From contig ONHA01000020.1 in the NCBI GenBank assembly GCA_900317515.1, forward strand, positions 1-47,033: a stretch of 47,033 nt of DNA, written 5' to 3'. Shown piece by piece: positions 38,557 to 46,421 of this stretch (position 1 is the stretch's first letter; every line of letters starts with the position of its first letter). Position numbers and translations under genes: made by a program. This stretch comes from an uncultured Eubacteriales bacterium. GTDB lineage: Bacteria > Bacillota > Clostridia > Lachnospirales > Lachnospiraceae. The notes beneath the pieces are model-generated. The model was not told where the DNA came from. It saw nothing but the letters and a program-made list of their open reading frames with translations, and searched no databases.

Positions 38557-40808
38557 CCTTCGGAAGGACTCCCGTCCCCACGCACAAGCCTCTCCCTGAG
38601 GCTTCTTGCGTGCTCACTTTCCGAGGGGGTGACGCCGGCCGGTTCATTTCCGTAGATAAGCCGGTAATAGACCTCAATGACGCCCCGAAGCTCCTCCCGG
38701 AAGCCTTCGGGCGCTCTCACAAGATAGTCCGACATGAGCCCCCTCTCAAAAAATGCCTCCCCGCTCTGCCGCCGGATGCTCCGCCGGATCACCCGGACAT
38801 CCATCATAAACCTCTCTTCCGGAGAAGCGAGCCGATAGCGGATCCTCCCGGCAAGAAAGACCCCCGCAATGACTCCGAAAAGGAGGAGAAGCATCGCAAG
38901 AAGCACCGTTCCGATGGCACCCGGGAATCCTCCGCCCGGCTCCTCCTCAAGTGCAGGCTCCTCCGCTTCCGGAAGCTCCGGGACCGCCGGCTTTTCGGGC
39001 ATCGGCCCGGCAGAGGTTTCTCCGCCCGTCGTCCTGCGCCAGGTGTAGGCCGCCGGCATAAGGACGCCCGCCGTCGGTTCAAACGGGACCCAGCCGATGC
39101 CGGCAAGATAGGCCTCCGGCCAGGTGTGGGCGCAGCCTCCGTCCACCTCGTAGGCCTCCTCCTTCTCAAACGGAAATACATACCGATACCCAAACGACGC
39201 CCTCGCAGGGATCCCCGAGAGCCGAAGGAGCATGACCATCGAGGACGTATAGTGCACACAGTATCCCGTCTGGGTCTCAAATAAAAACCGGTCCGCGATA
39301 TCCGCCATCCCCGCATCCGAGCTCATGTCGGACTTCGGATCGTGCCCGCCCGCTGCCTTCCGGCTGTAGGGGTACTGCCGGAGATAGGCTTCGATCTGCC
39401 TGCACCGCTCGTAATCGGTGGCCGCTCCCTCCGTGATCGTCTCCGCAAGGGCAGCCATCCGCTCCGAGGCGCCCTCCGTGAGCAATTCCTCCTCCGAAAA
39501 GCGGGTGTGACACGCCGCCTCATACTCCTCCTCGTCCATGACATTCGAGAACTGTATGGAGTAGAGTTCCTTTGCATATGCCGAGATCTCCTCGTAGGAG
39601 AGCATTTTCTCCGGGAGGTTTTCATTTTCCGCAAGGAGCTCCGTGAGATACGGGCTCCCATAATCGACGTCGATGTACCGGGCCGTGAGCGTGTAGCCCT
39701 TCTTGTGGCGCCTTGCGCTCCGCCCGCTCCTGATCGGTTCCCTGTCCGATACAAGGCAAAAGGCATTTTCCGGGGCGATCTCATCCGCCGTATCGAGGTA
39801 CTCGTAGGTCACATCGACCGTGAGGGCCCTTGAAAAGAGCTCCGCCGTCTCCCGGTCGGCGCCGCACGCATAAAGAAAATGAAGGAACCGCACCAGCTGT
39901 GCCCCTTCCGCGCCTCTGCCCCCGGTCAGGTAGAGGATCCGCCGGACCCGCATGCCCTTTCCGGTCTCCTCATCCCGGTAGACGTGATAAGGGGCTTCCG
40001 AGGCCCTCAGGATGATCTCCGTCTTTCCGGAGCCCTCGGTGCTCTCCCCCGCCGGCCCCAGCGCGCTGTAGCCGGTCTCGTAGGAATCTCCCTCAAAGAA
40101 GGAGGAGAAATAGTAGGCCGCATCGTCCGCCGCATCCATCACCCGGTCGACCACCCTCTCGCCGGCCCGGATGACCGGCGTCCAGTCGATCGGCTCCCTG
40201 CCCATCGGCAGGCTCACAACAAGGAGCCCCACAATCGCAAAGAAGCAGAACGGGAACTCCTTCCCGCCCCTCTCGCAGAGGAGCTTCTGCAGCGCCGCCA
40301 TCGTCATCACGGCAAGGGCGGCAAAGAGGAGCTTGTCCGTAAGAAAGCTCCCGTCAAGGACGTGTTCCCCGAGGCAGAGGTAAAGCGCCGCGGCGTCCAG
40401 CACGAAGGTGAGGGCGATCAGCGCCTTTTCCCGGTGCGGCAGAAAAATGAACACCGCCCGCATCCCCGCCGCCGCAAGAATCGCGGCACTAAGGAGAGGC
40501 CCGGCCTCGGCGTCCCGGAGGAGCCAAATGAAAAGGGCTGCGGGGATGAGGGCCGCCGCCTCCGCGGCCCTCATCCCCGCGGCAATCCCCACCGCATTTG
40601 ACAAAACCGCAAAAAAGAAGAAAAAGCCCGCAAACGCCAGCGCGAACATCCCCCTAGGGAAATCCTCCGCGCCTGCATTTGCGAGCAGAAACAGCTCCGC
40701 GCCGATGACCGCCGCGGAAAATGCCGCCATATGAACCTTAGCCTCACCCGAAAGCAACGAGATGATCTTCTCCCGGTCCGGGATCTTCTCTGATAAGAAC
40801 ACAGGCAT
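38553..40808 (-). CDS. Membrane transglutaminase-like protein (TgpA type)
   Basis: 751 residues. The N-terminal third has about six to seven membrane segments. A transglutaminase-core domain holds the catalytic Cys in TGYCVHYTSSMVMLLRLSGI (about 485-505), the His in GGCAHTWPEAYL and the Asp or Glu region in WVPFEPTAG. A further membrane segment (IGTVLLAMLLLLFGVIAGVF) and a DUF4129-like cytoplasmic tail end the protein. TgpA family proteins go with DUF58 and MoxR proteins in a conserved trio of unknown detailed function in the envelope. The ORF overlaps the end of the DUF58 gene by 65 bp. Confidence 0.9.
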   Translation of the reverse strand: MPVFLSEKIPDREKIISLLSGEAKVHMAAFSAAVIGAELFLLANAGAEDFPRGMFALAFAGFFFFFAVLSNAVGIAAGMRAAEAAALIPAALFIWLLRDAEAGPLLSAAILAAAGMRAVFIFLPHREKALIALTFVLDAAALYLCLGEHVLDGSFLTDKLLFAALAVMTMAALQKLLCERGGKEFPFCFFAIVGLLVVSLPMGREPIDWTPVIRAGERVVDRVMDAADDAAYYFSSFFEGDSYETGYSALGPAGESTEGSGKTEIILRASEAPYHVYRDEETGKGMRVRRILYLTGGRGAEGAQLVRFLHFLYACGADRETAELFSRALTVDVTYEYLDTADEIAPENAFCLVSDREPIRSGRSARRHKKGYTLTARYIDVDYGSPYLTELLAENENLPEKMLSYEEISAYAKELYSIQFSNVMDEEEYEAACHTRFSEEELLTEGASERMAALAETITEGAATDYERCRQIEAYLRQYPYSRKAAGGHDPKSDMSSDAGMADIADRFLFETQTGYCVHYTSSMVMLLRLSGIPARASFGYRYVFPFEKEEAYEVDGGCAHTWPEAYLAGIGWVPFEPTAGVLMPAAYTWRRTTGGETSAGPMPEKPAVPELPEAEEPALEEEPGGGFPGAIGTVLLAMLLLLFGVIAGVFLAGRIRYRLASPEERFMMDVRVIRRSIRRQSGEAFFERGLMSDYLVRAPEGFREELRGVIEVYYRLIYGNEPAGVTPSESEHARSLRERLVRGDGSPSEG

Positions 40809-41811
40809 CTTTCCCGTACCTCATTCCCCGGCCTTCGGCCATTTCCTGCATTTTCAAAAATTCCTCTTCCGCGCTGTAGAAGATACCGTCCGCCGCCCTG
40901 CCGTAGAACTCCATGAAAGCCTCCATGGAGTCGACCAGACTCTCGCGGATCTCCCCGGCCGGGTAAATCAGCCTGACCGGGATTCCCGCCTCGGCAAAAT
41001 GCCAGGCCGCCGACACGACAAGCTCCAGAAAATAGTCCCTCTTCCTCAAAAACGCGATATCCTCGGCATTATCCGGCACGAAAGCGGCCTGCATGAGGAT
41101 CGTCACCGTGCGTTTCTCCATTCGGTCAGGCACCCTGACCATAAGGTCAGAGAGTCTGGCCGAGACCTTCCAGTTGACGGCACTCAAAGGGTCCCCCGGC
41201 CGATACGCCCTCATATCGCTCCCGGGCGTCTCCTCAAAGAGCTCCCGGCTCTTAAGCCCCCGCGAGAAGAGCGGATTTTCGAGGTCGAGCGCGGCATGGG
41301 CGAGGTCCGTAATCGGCGGGCTCACGACCGCCCGGAAGGTATACGGAACCTTCAGCTCCGCATTAAAAATGAAAAACGGATCCGCAAACCCCACGCTCCG
41401 GATCCCCACATAGTAGGACCCCGCATAGCGGCAGCTGATTCCGGACGTAAGCTCCCGCTTTTCGCGCCCGCCGAGGGATATTTCCTGCCCGTTTTCGATC
41501 TCATAGATATCGCAGCGGTCATCAAAGAGGATGAGGCGCATCCGGTGGATCGGGAGGAGCCCTTCATTTTCAATGATCGCCCTGAAGGTGTGGTCCTCAC
41601 TCCTCACAACACGGTGCACTTCGATCTCCTGGAAGATGCGCAGAAACTTATAATTCAGAAAAATGTAACCCGCCGAAACCGGCAGAAGCATCAAAAGGGC
41701 GTACAGCCACACGTACGTGACCGGACCCCCACGAAAGCTTGCCGCCGTGACAGCTGCCGCCAGCGCAAGAAGATAAACGGCAGCCCCTTGTTTGTTGACC
41801 TGAATCTTCAT
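40744..41811 (-). CDS. DUF58 domain protein
   Basis: 355 residues with two N-terminal membrane segments (about 10-50) and a vWA-like domain. RELFEETPGSDMRAYRPGDPLSAVNWKVSARLSDLMVR is the defining DUF58 block (about 188-225). It is part of the MoxR-DUF58-transglutaminase operon; its start overlaps the MoxR stop by 4 bp (ATGA). Its domain probably presents a metal site to a partner substrate. Confidence 0.93.
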   Translation of the reverse strand: MKIQVNKQGAAVYLLALAAAVTAASFRGGPVTYVWLYALLMLLPVSAGYIFLNYKFLRIFQEIEVHRVVRSEDHTFRAIIENEGLLPIHRMRLILFDDRCDIYEIENGQEISLGGREKRELTSGISCRYAGSYYVGIRSVGFADPFFIFNAELKVPYTFRAVVSPPITDLAHAALDLENPLFSRGLKSRELFEETPGSDMRAYRPGDPLSAVNWKVSARLSDLMVRVPDRMEKRTVTILMQAAFVPDNAEDIAFLRKRDYFLELVVSAAWHFAEAGIPVRLIYPAGEIRESLVDSMEAFMEFYGRAADGIFYSAEEEFLKMQEMAEGRGMRYGKDACVLIREDPGPGEDHLVAFG

Positions 41812-42731
41812 GACACCTTGACCTGCCCGAGGATCTTCCTCACAAGATCCTCCCGGGTCACATGGGAGAGCTTAGCGCCGGTCGAGAGGATCAGCCGGTG
41901 CGGGAGCGTGAGGCCTGCCGCCTCCGCGATATCCTCCGGAATGCAGTAGGTCCTCCCCGCCATATACGCGATGGCCTGGGCACACCGGATCATCATGAGG
42001 AGGGCTCTCGGCGAGGCACCGCAGACGATCTCCGCCTTGCGGCGGGTCTCCTCCACAATCGCGGCCGCGTAGGCAATGAGCTCCTTATGCACGGCGACAC
42101 GGGTCACATCCTCCCGCATGGAAAGAACATCCGCCCCCGTAAGGACCGGCTTCGTCTCCCCGTGGAGCTGCCCTGCAAGGAACCGCTCCGCCATATCCTC
42201 CGCGGCCTCCGCATCCGGGTAGCCGACGGATAGTTTCATCAAAAATCGGTCCAGCTGGGACTCCGGCAGAGGGTAGGTGCCCGCCATCTCCGCAGGGTTC
42301 TGGGTCCCGATCACCATAAAGGGCTCCGGCACCGCGATCGCCCGCCCGTCGATCGTCACCTTGTGCTCCTCCATCACCTCGAGAAGGGCGGACTGGGTCT
42401 TCGGCGAGGTCCGGTTGAGCTCGTCCGCGAGCACAATGTTGTTCACGACGGGACCCGGCGAGACCTCAAACGTGCCCTCCGCCGGCTTATAAAATGAAAA
42501 CCCCGTCACATCCGAAGGCGTCGTGTCCGGGGTGCACTGGATCCTCGCGAAGGAGAGCGCGAGCGAGTCCGCCAGGGCCTTCGCGAGCGAGGTCTTGCCG
42601 ACCCCGGGGACGTCCTCGAGCAGCACATGCCCGCCGGCGAGCAGCGCGGTGATGACCTTCCCGACCACGCCGCTCTTGCCGACGATCCGCTGTTCCATGC
42701 TTTCTTTCAGCTTTGATATTTTCTCATTCAT
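41808..42731 (-). CDS. MoxR-family AAA+ ATPase
   Basis: 307 residues from the ATG at 42731. The P-loop is GVGKTS (43-48). Walker B is NIVLADELNR, the sensor region is IGTQNPAEMAGTYPLPESQLDRF, and VCGASPRALLMMIR is in the lid. MoxR ATPases act as chaperones for metal-cofactor insertion or complex assembly. There is no recognisable ribosome site for this start; it lies inside the end of the Rpn gene (8 bp overlap), so it depends on translation of that gene. It would be co-regulated by the LexA-box promoter upstream. Confidence 0.93.
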   Translation of the reverse strand: MNEKISKLKESMEQRIVGKSGVVGKVITALLAGGHVLLEDVPGVGKTSLAKALADSLALSFARIQCTPDTTPSDVTGFSFYKPAEGTFEVSPGPVVNNIVLADELNRTSPKTQSALLEVMEEHKVTIDGRAIAVPEPFMVIGTQNPAEMAGTYPLPESQLDRFLMKLSVGYPDAEAAEDMAERFLAGQLHGETKPVLTGADVLSMREDVTRVAVHKELIAYAAAIVEETRRKAEIVCGASPRALLMMIRCAQAIAYMAGRTYCIPEDIAEAAGLTLPHRLILSTGAKLSHVTREDLVRKILGQVKVS

Positions 42732-43764
42732 ATTTCGAGAGTGCTTCACGAAGTCTCGTGACCTCGGCCTCAAGATCGGAGTTTTTCCTCTCGGCCTCGG
42801 TCAGCTTCTTATCTGTTTCCGCCAGCTTCTTATCTGTTTCCGCCAGCTTCTTATCTGTTTCCGCCAGCTTCTTATCTCTTTCTGCCAGCTTCTTATCTGT
42901 TTCTGCCAGCTTTTTATCTGTTTCTGCCAGCTTTTCCTCTGATACAGCCAGCTTTTCCTCTGATACAGCCAGCTTTTCCTCTGCTTCAACCGCCCGTTTC
43001 TCAGCCCGCTTAAAAAAGGCCTCTCTCGTCTGATACCGACGGGAGGCCTCCTCCCTCAGCATGATTTCCCATTTGAGCTTATCATCAGACATTCCTTTCA
43101 CGGCCGTGGAAGCAGCATCCTCAATTGCAGGGTTATTTGCAGCCAACATTTGCAGTTCCTCCCATGTCGAAGCGGTGAAGAATCTCGCCCAGTCGACAAG
43201 CCCGGACTCGACATCTTCAGGCGTTGCCAGATCTATACAATTCAATGATACCACGTCCAGGACAAATTTGTCACTGTAAACCTTGTGGGTTTTAACATTC
43301 GATATCTTGAATTCCGAGAAGAAGGCCGGATCATCCTTAAAGAGCTGAAAATTCAAAAATCCGATATGCGTAGCCGGTATGACATCCGAGTACTCCTCCC
43401 CGCTGTTCACATTATTAAAAATGCGGGAAAGATACACCAGCGATCTGTCCGTCCAGTCGTACTCATTCAGGACCTGCATTTCAATATTCAGTGTTCTTTC
43501 ATGGTTAAGGGTAAGCAAAATGTCGAGAATGCATGTCTTTTCATTGATCCGTGTACCCGGGACAATGACATTCATGACCTCTATCGAATGGATTTTCATA
43601 ACCGGAATATGCAGGCAGGCACCAACCAGCGACTTCAGGGCGGTTTCCGACTCCTGCATGACAATGTGAAACAGAAGGTCATTGCACATCCTGACCTTGA
43701 GCTCGCCTCTCATTTCATAAAAGGCATCTAAATCTTCTTTATTCAAAGGATAAAAAATACTCAT
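42724..43764 (-). CDS. Rpn/PDDEXK_2 family protein with tandem-repeat coiled coil
   Basis: 346 residues. The N-terminal PDDEXK_2 domain (about 10-230) has the core TCILDILLTLNHERTLNIEM followed by Q: the D and E-x-Q catalytic positions of the Rpn/YhgA-like family, which are nuclease-like proteins promoting recombination in E. coli. The tail from about 255 is a coiled coil of about nine near-identical 7-residue repeats (EEKLAVS, DKKLAET). It ends LREALSKYE. The gene has a GGGAAA site, a strong promoter and a LexA box directly upstream. It is translationally coupled to MoxR. Confidence 0.9.
   Translation of the reverse strand: MSIFYPLNKEDLDAFYEMRGELKVRMCNDLLFHIVMQESETALKSLVGACLHIPVMKIHSIEVMNVIVPGTRINEKTCILDILLTLNHERTLNIEMQVLNEYDWTDRSLVYLSRIFNNVNSGEEYSDVIPATHIGFLNFQLFKDDPAFFSEFKISNVKTHKVYSDKFVLDVVSLNCIDLATPEDVESGLVDWARFFTASTWEELQMLAANNPAIEDAASTAVKGMSDDKLKWEIMLREEASRRYQTREAFFKRAEKRAVEAEEKLAVSEEKLAVSEEKLAETDKKLAETDKKLAERDKKLAETDKKLAETDKKLAETDKKLTEAERKNSDLEAEVTRLREALSKYE
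42795..42985. repeat. 21-bp tandem repeat in the Rpn gene (heptad coiled coil)
   Basis: A 21-bp unit (for example CAGCTTCTTATCTGTTTCCG) recurs about nine times with few changes, coding for the heptads KLAETDK/KLAVSEE. The count can change by slippage while the frame is kept, because the unit is a multiple of three. Confidence 0.85.
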
Positions 43765-43831
43765 AAATTTCCCTTTCTTTTATAATGCCGAAATGCCTGC
43801 AGCCATCAAGGGAAATAGCGTTCGTTTTTTC

Positions 43832-43843
43832 GAACATACGTTC
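43832..43843. promoter_or_regulatory. LexA-type SOS box
   Basis: GAACATACGTTC is a perfect 4+4 inverted repeat matching the Firmicute LexA box (GAAC-N4-GTTC). It starts one base downstream of the -10 of the Rpn promoter, so binding would block transcription. A second, wider dyad GTTCG-T6-CGAAC overlaps at 43820-43835. Confidence 0.8.
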
Positions 43844-43872
43844 ATTATAGCATGGTTATGTTGCTTTTGCAA
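43844..43872 (-). promoter_or_regulatory. Promoter of the Rpn-MoxR-DUF58-transglutaminase operon
   Basis: TTGCAA (43872-43867), 17-bp spacer, TATAAT (43849-43844) with a TG extension. The LexA box follows directly. The leader is about 70 nt. Confidence 0.85.
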
Positions 43873-43904
43873 GTTCAAAATAAAAAAGAGGAGGCCTCGC
43901 CCCC

Positions 43905-44402
43905 TCACAGCTCTCTCGCCCACACCTCCGTGTAAACGGTCTTCCCGTCCTTAAACGTCGACTTCATCAGCGAGATTTTCTTCACCATCATCTCACCCTT
44001 CGGGGCCGGAACGCTCTTCCAGTTCCCCGTCATCCGCCGCACGATCGTGATGTGCGGCTTAAACTTCTTCCCGTCGCAGGGGATCCCCGCGGCGAGGAGA
44101 GCGTCCCGCACCCCCTTGGCGGCTCCCGAGAGCCCCTGGTTGCCCTTCACTCCGACCCAGAGAAGGTCCTCAAAGGTTCCCATCCCGTCCAGCGAGAGCT
44201 TAAACGGCTTGCAGGCGACCCCCGCGAGGGCCTTCTTCACCGGGGCGGCATCCTCCGCCTCTCCAATGAACGCGAGCGTCAGGTGCAGGTTCTGCTTCGG
44301 GGCGTAGCTGCCCCCGACACCCTGCTTCTTCAGCCCGTGCATCGTGTCCGTGATTGATTTTTTGATCTCCTCCGAGAGCTGCACCGCGACAAATAGCCTC
44401 AT
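43905..44402 (-). CDS. thpR: RNA 2',3'-cyclic phosphodiesterase
   Basis: 165 residues from the ATG at 44402, where GGGGAGG is well placed. The two HxTx motifs of the 2H phosphoesterase fold are HLTL (H40) and HITI (H117). The first strand MRLFVAVQLSEEI is characteristic. The enzyme hydrolyses RNA 2',3'-cyclic phosphates to 2'-phosphates. It is read on its own strand between a long intergenic region and the Rpn promoter. Confidence 0.93.
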   Translation of the reverse strand: MRLFVAVQLSEEIKKSITDTMHGLKKQGVGGSYAPKQNLHLTLAFIGEAEDAAPVKKALAGVACKPFKLSLDGMGTFEDLLWVGVKGNQGLSGAAKGVRDALLAAGIPCDGKKFKPHITIVRRMTGNWKSVPAPKGEMMVKKISLMKSTFKDGKTVYTEVWAREL

Positions 44403-44616
44403 CTTCTGCCTCCCCACATACGTTTTCCTTCATTTTACATCACTTTTCCCGGGTTTTCAACGCCTGAGGGACAGTCCCCACAACGGTGCCCCTGCCGACC
44501 AGGCGGCTCGCCAGGACGACAGCCCTCAGCCCGCCGTGCGATGATCTTAGCATGCCGACCTTTGCAACTTCTTTGCATTTTCGAAAGAAAAATAAAAACA
44601 TTCTGCGAAAAAAATT

Positions 44617-44641
44617 CCCCGTCCGGCTGCCCGGACAGGGG
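44617..44641 (-). terminator. Terminator of the secreted paralogue
   Basis: A CCCC-GTCCGG/CCGGAC-GGGG stem with a one-base bulge, 16 bp after the stop codon and followed by AATTTTTTT on the transcribed strand. Confidence 0.85.
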
Positions 44642-44656
44642 TTTCACTCATTTTTA

Positions 44657-46324
44657 TTATGCTGCGAGGAAGAAAAGCAGATCTGCTTCAACAGCCCCCG
44701 GATAATAGCTCTTGATTTTAATTTTGTCATTTCCTGCGCCGACCTGATCCATAGCAATCGCCTGCACACGTACATACATGGGCGGTACGCAGTAACCGAA
44801 GCTCATCTCTGTCACATGCTCCAGATTCTGGGCCCCGGTTACGAGGTAGGGATGGCCCGTCACGATGTGCCTTGTCATATCAGCCGCCTCAAACGGGTAG
44901 ACATTCTGGACATCATAAATGCCCTGCGCAGTCCTTTCAGCCTTCTCCTCATCCGTAACTCTCACCGGATAGAACTTCATATCGTTGATCAGATACTCAA
45001 AGAGCGTCTTTCCCCTCTCTGCGGCATACTTTGCCAGGGCTTCAACCTGATCCTTGTTCAGCGGGTTCGCCTTCATAAAGGCCGGAGTCACGTTCTTCTC
45101 GTATTTAAGGGACTTACCGTAGTTTTCCTTGACCAGCAGCTGCTTCTTCAGGCGAATGCTGCAGTTGCCCTTGTTGATGAAGACATCGCGATCGGTCTTG
45201 TAGAACTCCTCGTATCTTTTCATCACCGTTTCCATGCTCTGGTCCAGGGACTCGCGGGAAGATTTCGCGAACGCAGTCCCATTCGAGAGCTGGCTGGCAT
45301 CAAGGACCTCATTGATCACGCCGTAGGCGTACGCATACTTGCCCATCAGGCGCGCAAGGTACGGTGTGACCCCGTCGATGACCTCGCCGGAGAACATATT
45401 GCTTTCGGACTGCTTTCTGTAGGCCGCGCCGAAAATGCTGACCTCGTCCAGCTCAATGCTCGTTTTTCCTTCATACGCCATCGTCGCGTCGTTGAAGGTG
45501 GCTACCGCAGCTGCGTACTCGGCACTGTTATACAGCGCGCCGATCCTTGCAAGCTTCTCTTCCCTGTTGATGTATCCCGCATCGTAGAGGTCGTAGACAT
45601 CCTTGACTTTTATGCCCAGCGCTTTCGCTCTGCTGTCCAGTGAGCTGAACGCGTTGCCCAGCGTATTAAGGGTGACGATATTGCCCGTAGACCTCTTGAC
45701 AGACGCTTCAAGCATATCGACCTGGAAACTCAGGTCTTTCAGTTTCTGTTCGATCACCTTTGTCCGGTCCTCCGTATTGAAGCCATAGGCATCGGCAATG
45801 ATGGCCTTGAGGGTCCCGCCAAGGGGCGTCAGCCCCGGGAACTGCTTGATCACATAATCGAGAGAATTCTCTATCAGCAGCTTCGCGCGCTTTCTGGTCT
45901 CCTTCAGCACAGCTTCAAATTCATCTTTTTCTGCCTTCTTCTCCTCGGCATTCTTCGTGCCGCCGTGGAAGAACTCGTCGTCAAGACTGCCGGATCCCTT
46001 GTCTGTCCTGACCGCGGCCGCTGCCTTCGTCGCGATCGCAGAAGCTGCGCCGACCGTCTGAGCCTCGGCAGACTCATCTTCGACAGCCGTCTCTTCCCCG
46101 GCAGCCTCAGCCTCTTCGCTCTCGGCCGCAGCCTCAGCGCTCTCGGCCTCTGCCTCAGCGCTCTCTGCCTCATTCTCAGTACTCTCAGCCTCCGCACTCT
46201 CGGCCTCAGCGCTCTCAGCCTCAGCCTCAGCGCTCTCGGCCTCTGCCTCTTCGCTCTCTTCCTCTGCAAGGCTCTCAGCGGTCTCTTCCGGTGCCTCCTC
46301 CGAAGCGGCCTCCTCCGAGACCAT
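44657..46324 (-). CDS. Secreted-type protein paralogue with lost signal peptide
   Basis: 555 residues from the first ATG. The first 95 residues are an A/E/S low-complexity tract; residues 110-555 are a soluble domain I do not recognise (for example KRYEEFYKTDRDVFINKGNC, SIRLKKQLLVKENYGKS, then GKTLFEYLINDMKFYPVRV, ending VEADLLFFLAA). The upstream frame reads HSAAVHAEVLPTT in phase with the ATG, exactly like the end of a signal peptide with an AxA-type cleavage site. It is cut by a TGA at 46379-46381, directly beside the terminator of the next paralogue. The n- and h-regions are missing, so secretion would fail unless another start is used. Confidence 0.75.
   Translation of the reverse strand: MVSEEAASEEAPEETAESLAEEESEEAEAESAEAEAESAEAESAEAESTENEAESAEAEAESAEAAAESEEAEAAGEETAVEDESAEAQTVGAASAIATKAAAAVRTDKGSGSLDDEFFHGGTKNAEEKKAEKDEFEAVLKETRKRAKLLIENSLDYVIKQFPGLTPLGGTLKAIIADAYGFNTEDRTKVIEQKLKDLSFQVDMLEASVKRSTGNIVTLNTLGNAFSSLDSRAKALGIKVKDVYDLYDAGYINREEKLARIGALYNSAEYAAAVATFNDATMAYEGKTSIELDEVSIFGAAYRKQSESNMFSGEVIDGVTPYLARLMGKYAYAYGVINEVLDASQLSNGTAFAKSSRESLDQSMETVMKRYEEFYKTDRDVFINKGNCSIRLKKQLLVKENYGKSLKYEKNVTPAFMKANPLNKDQVEALAKYAAERGKTLFEYLINDMKFYPVRVTDEEKAERTAQGIYDVQNVYPFEAADMTRHIVTGHPYLVTGAQNLEHVTEMSFGYCVPPMYVRVQAIAMDQVGAGNDKIKIKSYYPGAVEADLLFFLAA
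46085..46270. repeat. Low-complexity A/E/S repeat tract
   Basis: Short units coding for AESAEAE and SAEAE repeat many times, with sequence like CAGCGCTCTCGGCCTC. The tract spans the start region of the 44657-46324 gene and is prone to slippage. Confidence 0.75.
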
Positions 46325-46384
46325 CGTGGTCGGGAGGACCTCCGCGTGTACAGCCGCCGAATGAAAACCGCCGCAACGTCAAAA

Positions 46385-46407
46385 CCCCCGTCCTGCCCGG
46401 ACGGGGG
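46385..46407 (-). terminator. Terminator of the right-hand paralogue
   Basis: CCCCCGTCC/GGACGGGGG with loop TGCCC, followed on the transcribed strand by TTTT. It shares the CCCCGTCC word with the terminator at 44617. Confidence 0.8.
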
Positions 46408-46421
46408 TTCTCTCATTTTTA

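Noticed and set aside
42795-42985. CRISPR-like array.
   Set aside because: The repeats are contiguous 21-bp units in frame, coding for heptads, with no spacers.
44435-44647. Small reverse-strand frames upstream of the cyclic phosphodiesterase gene.
   Set aside because: No good ribosome site, composition unlike other genes, and a GGGGACTGTCCC palindrome suggests repeat-derived non-coding DNA.
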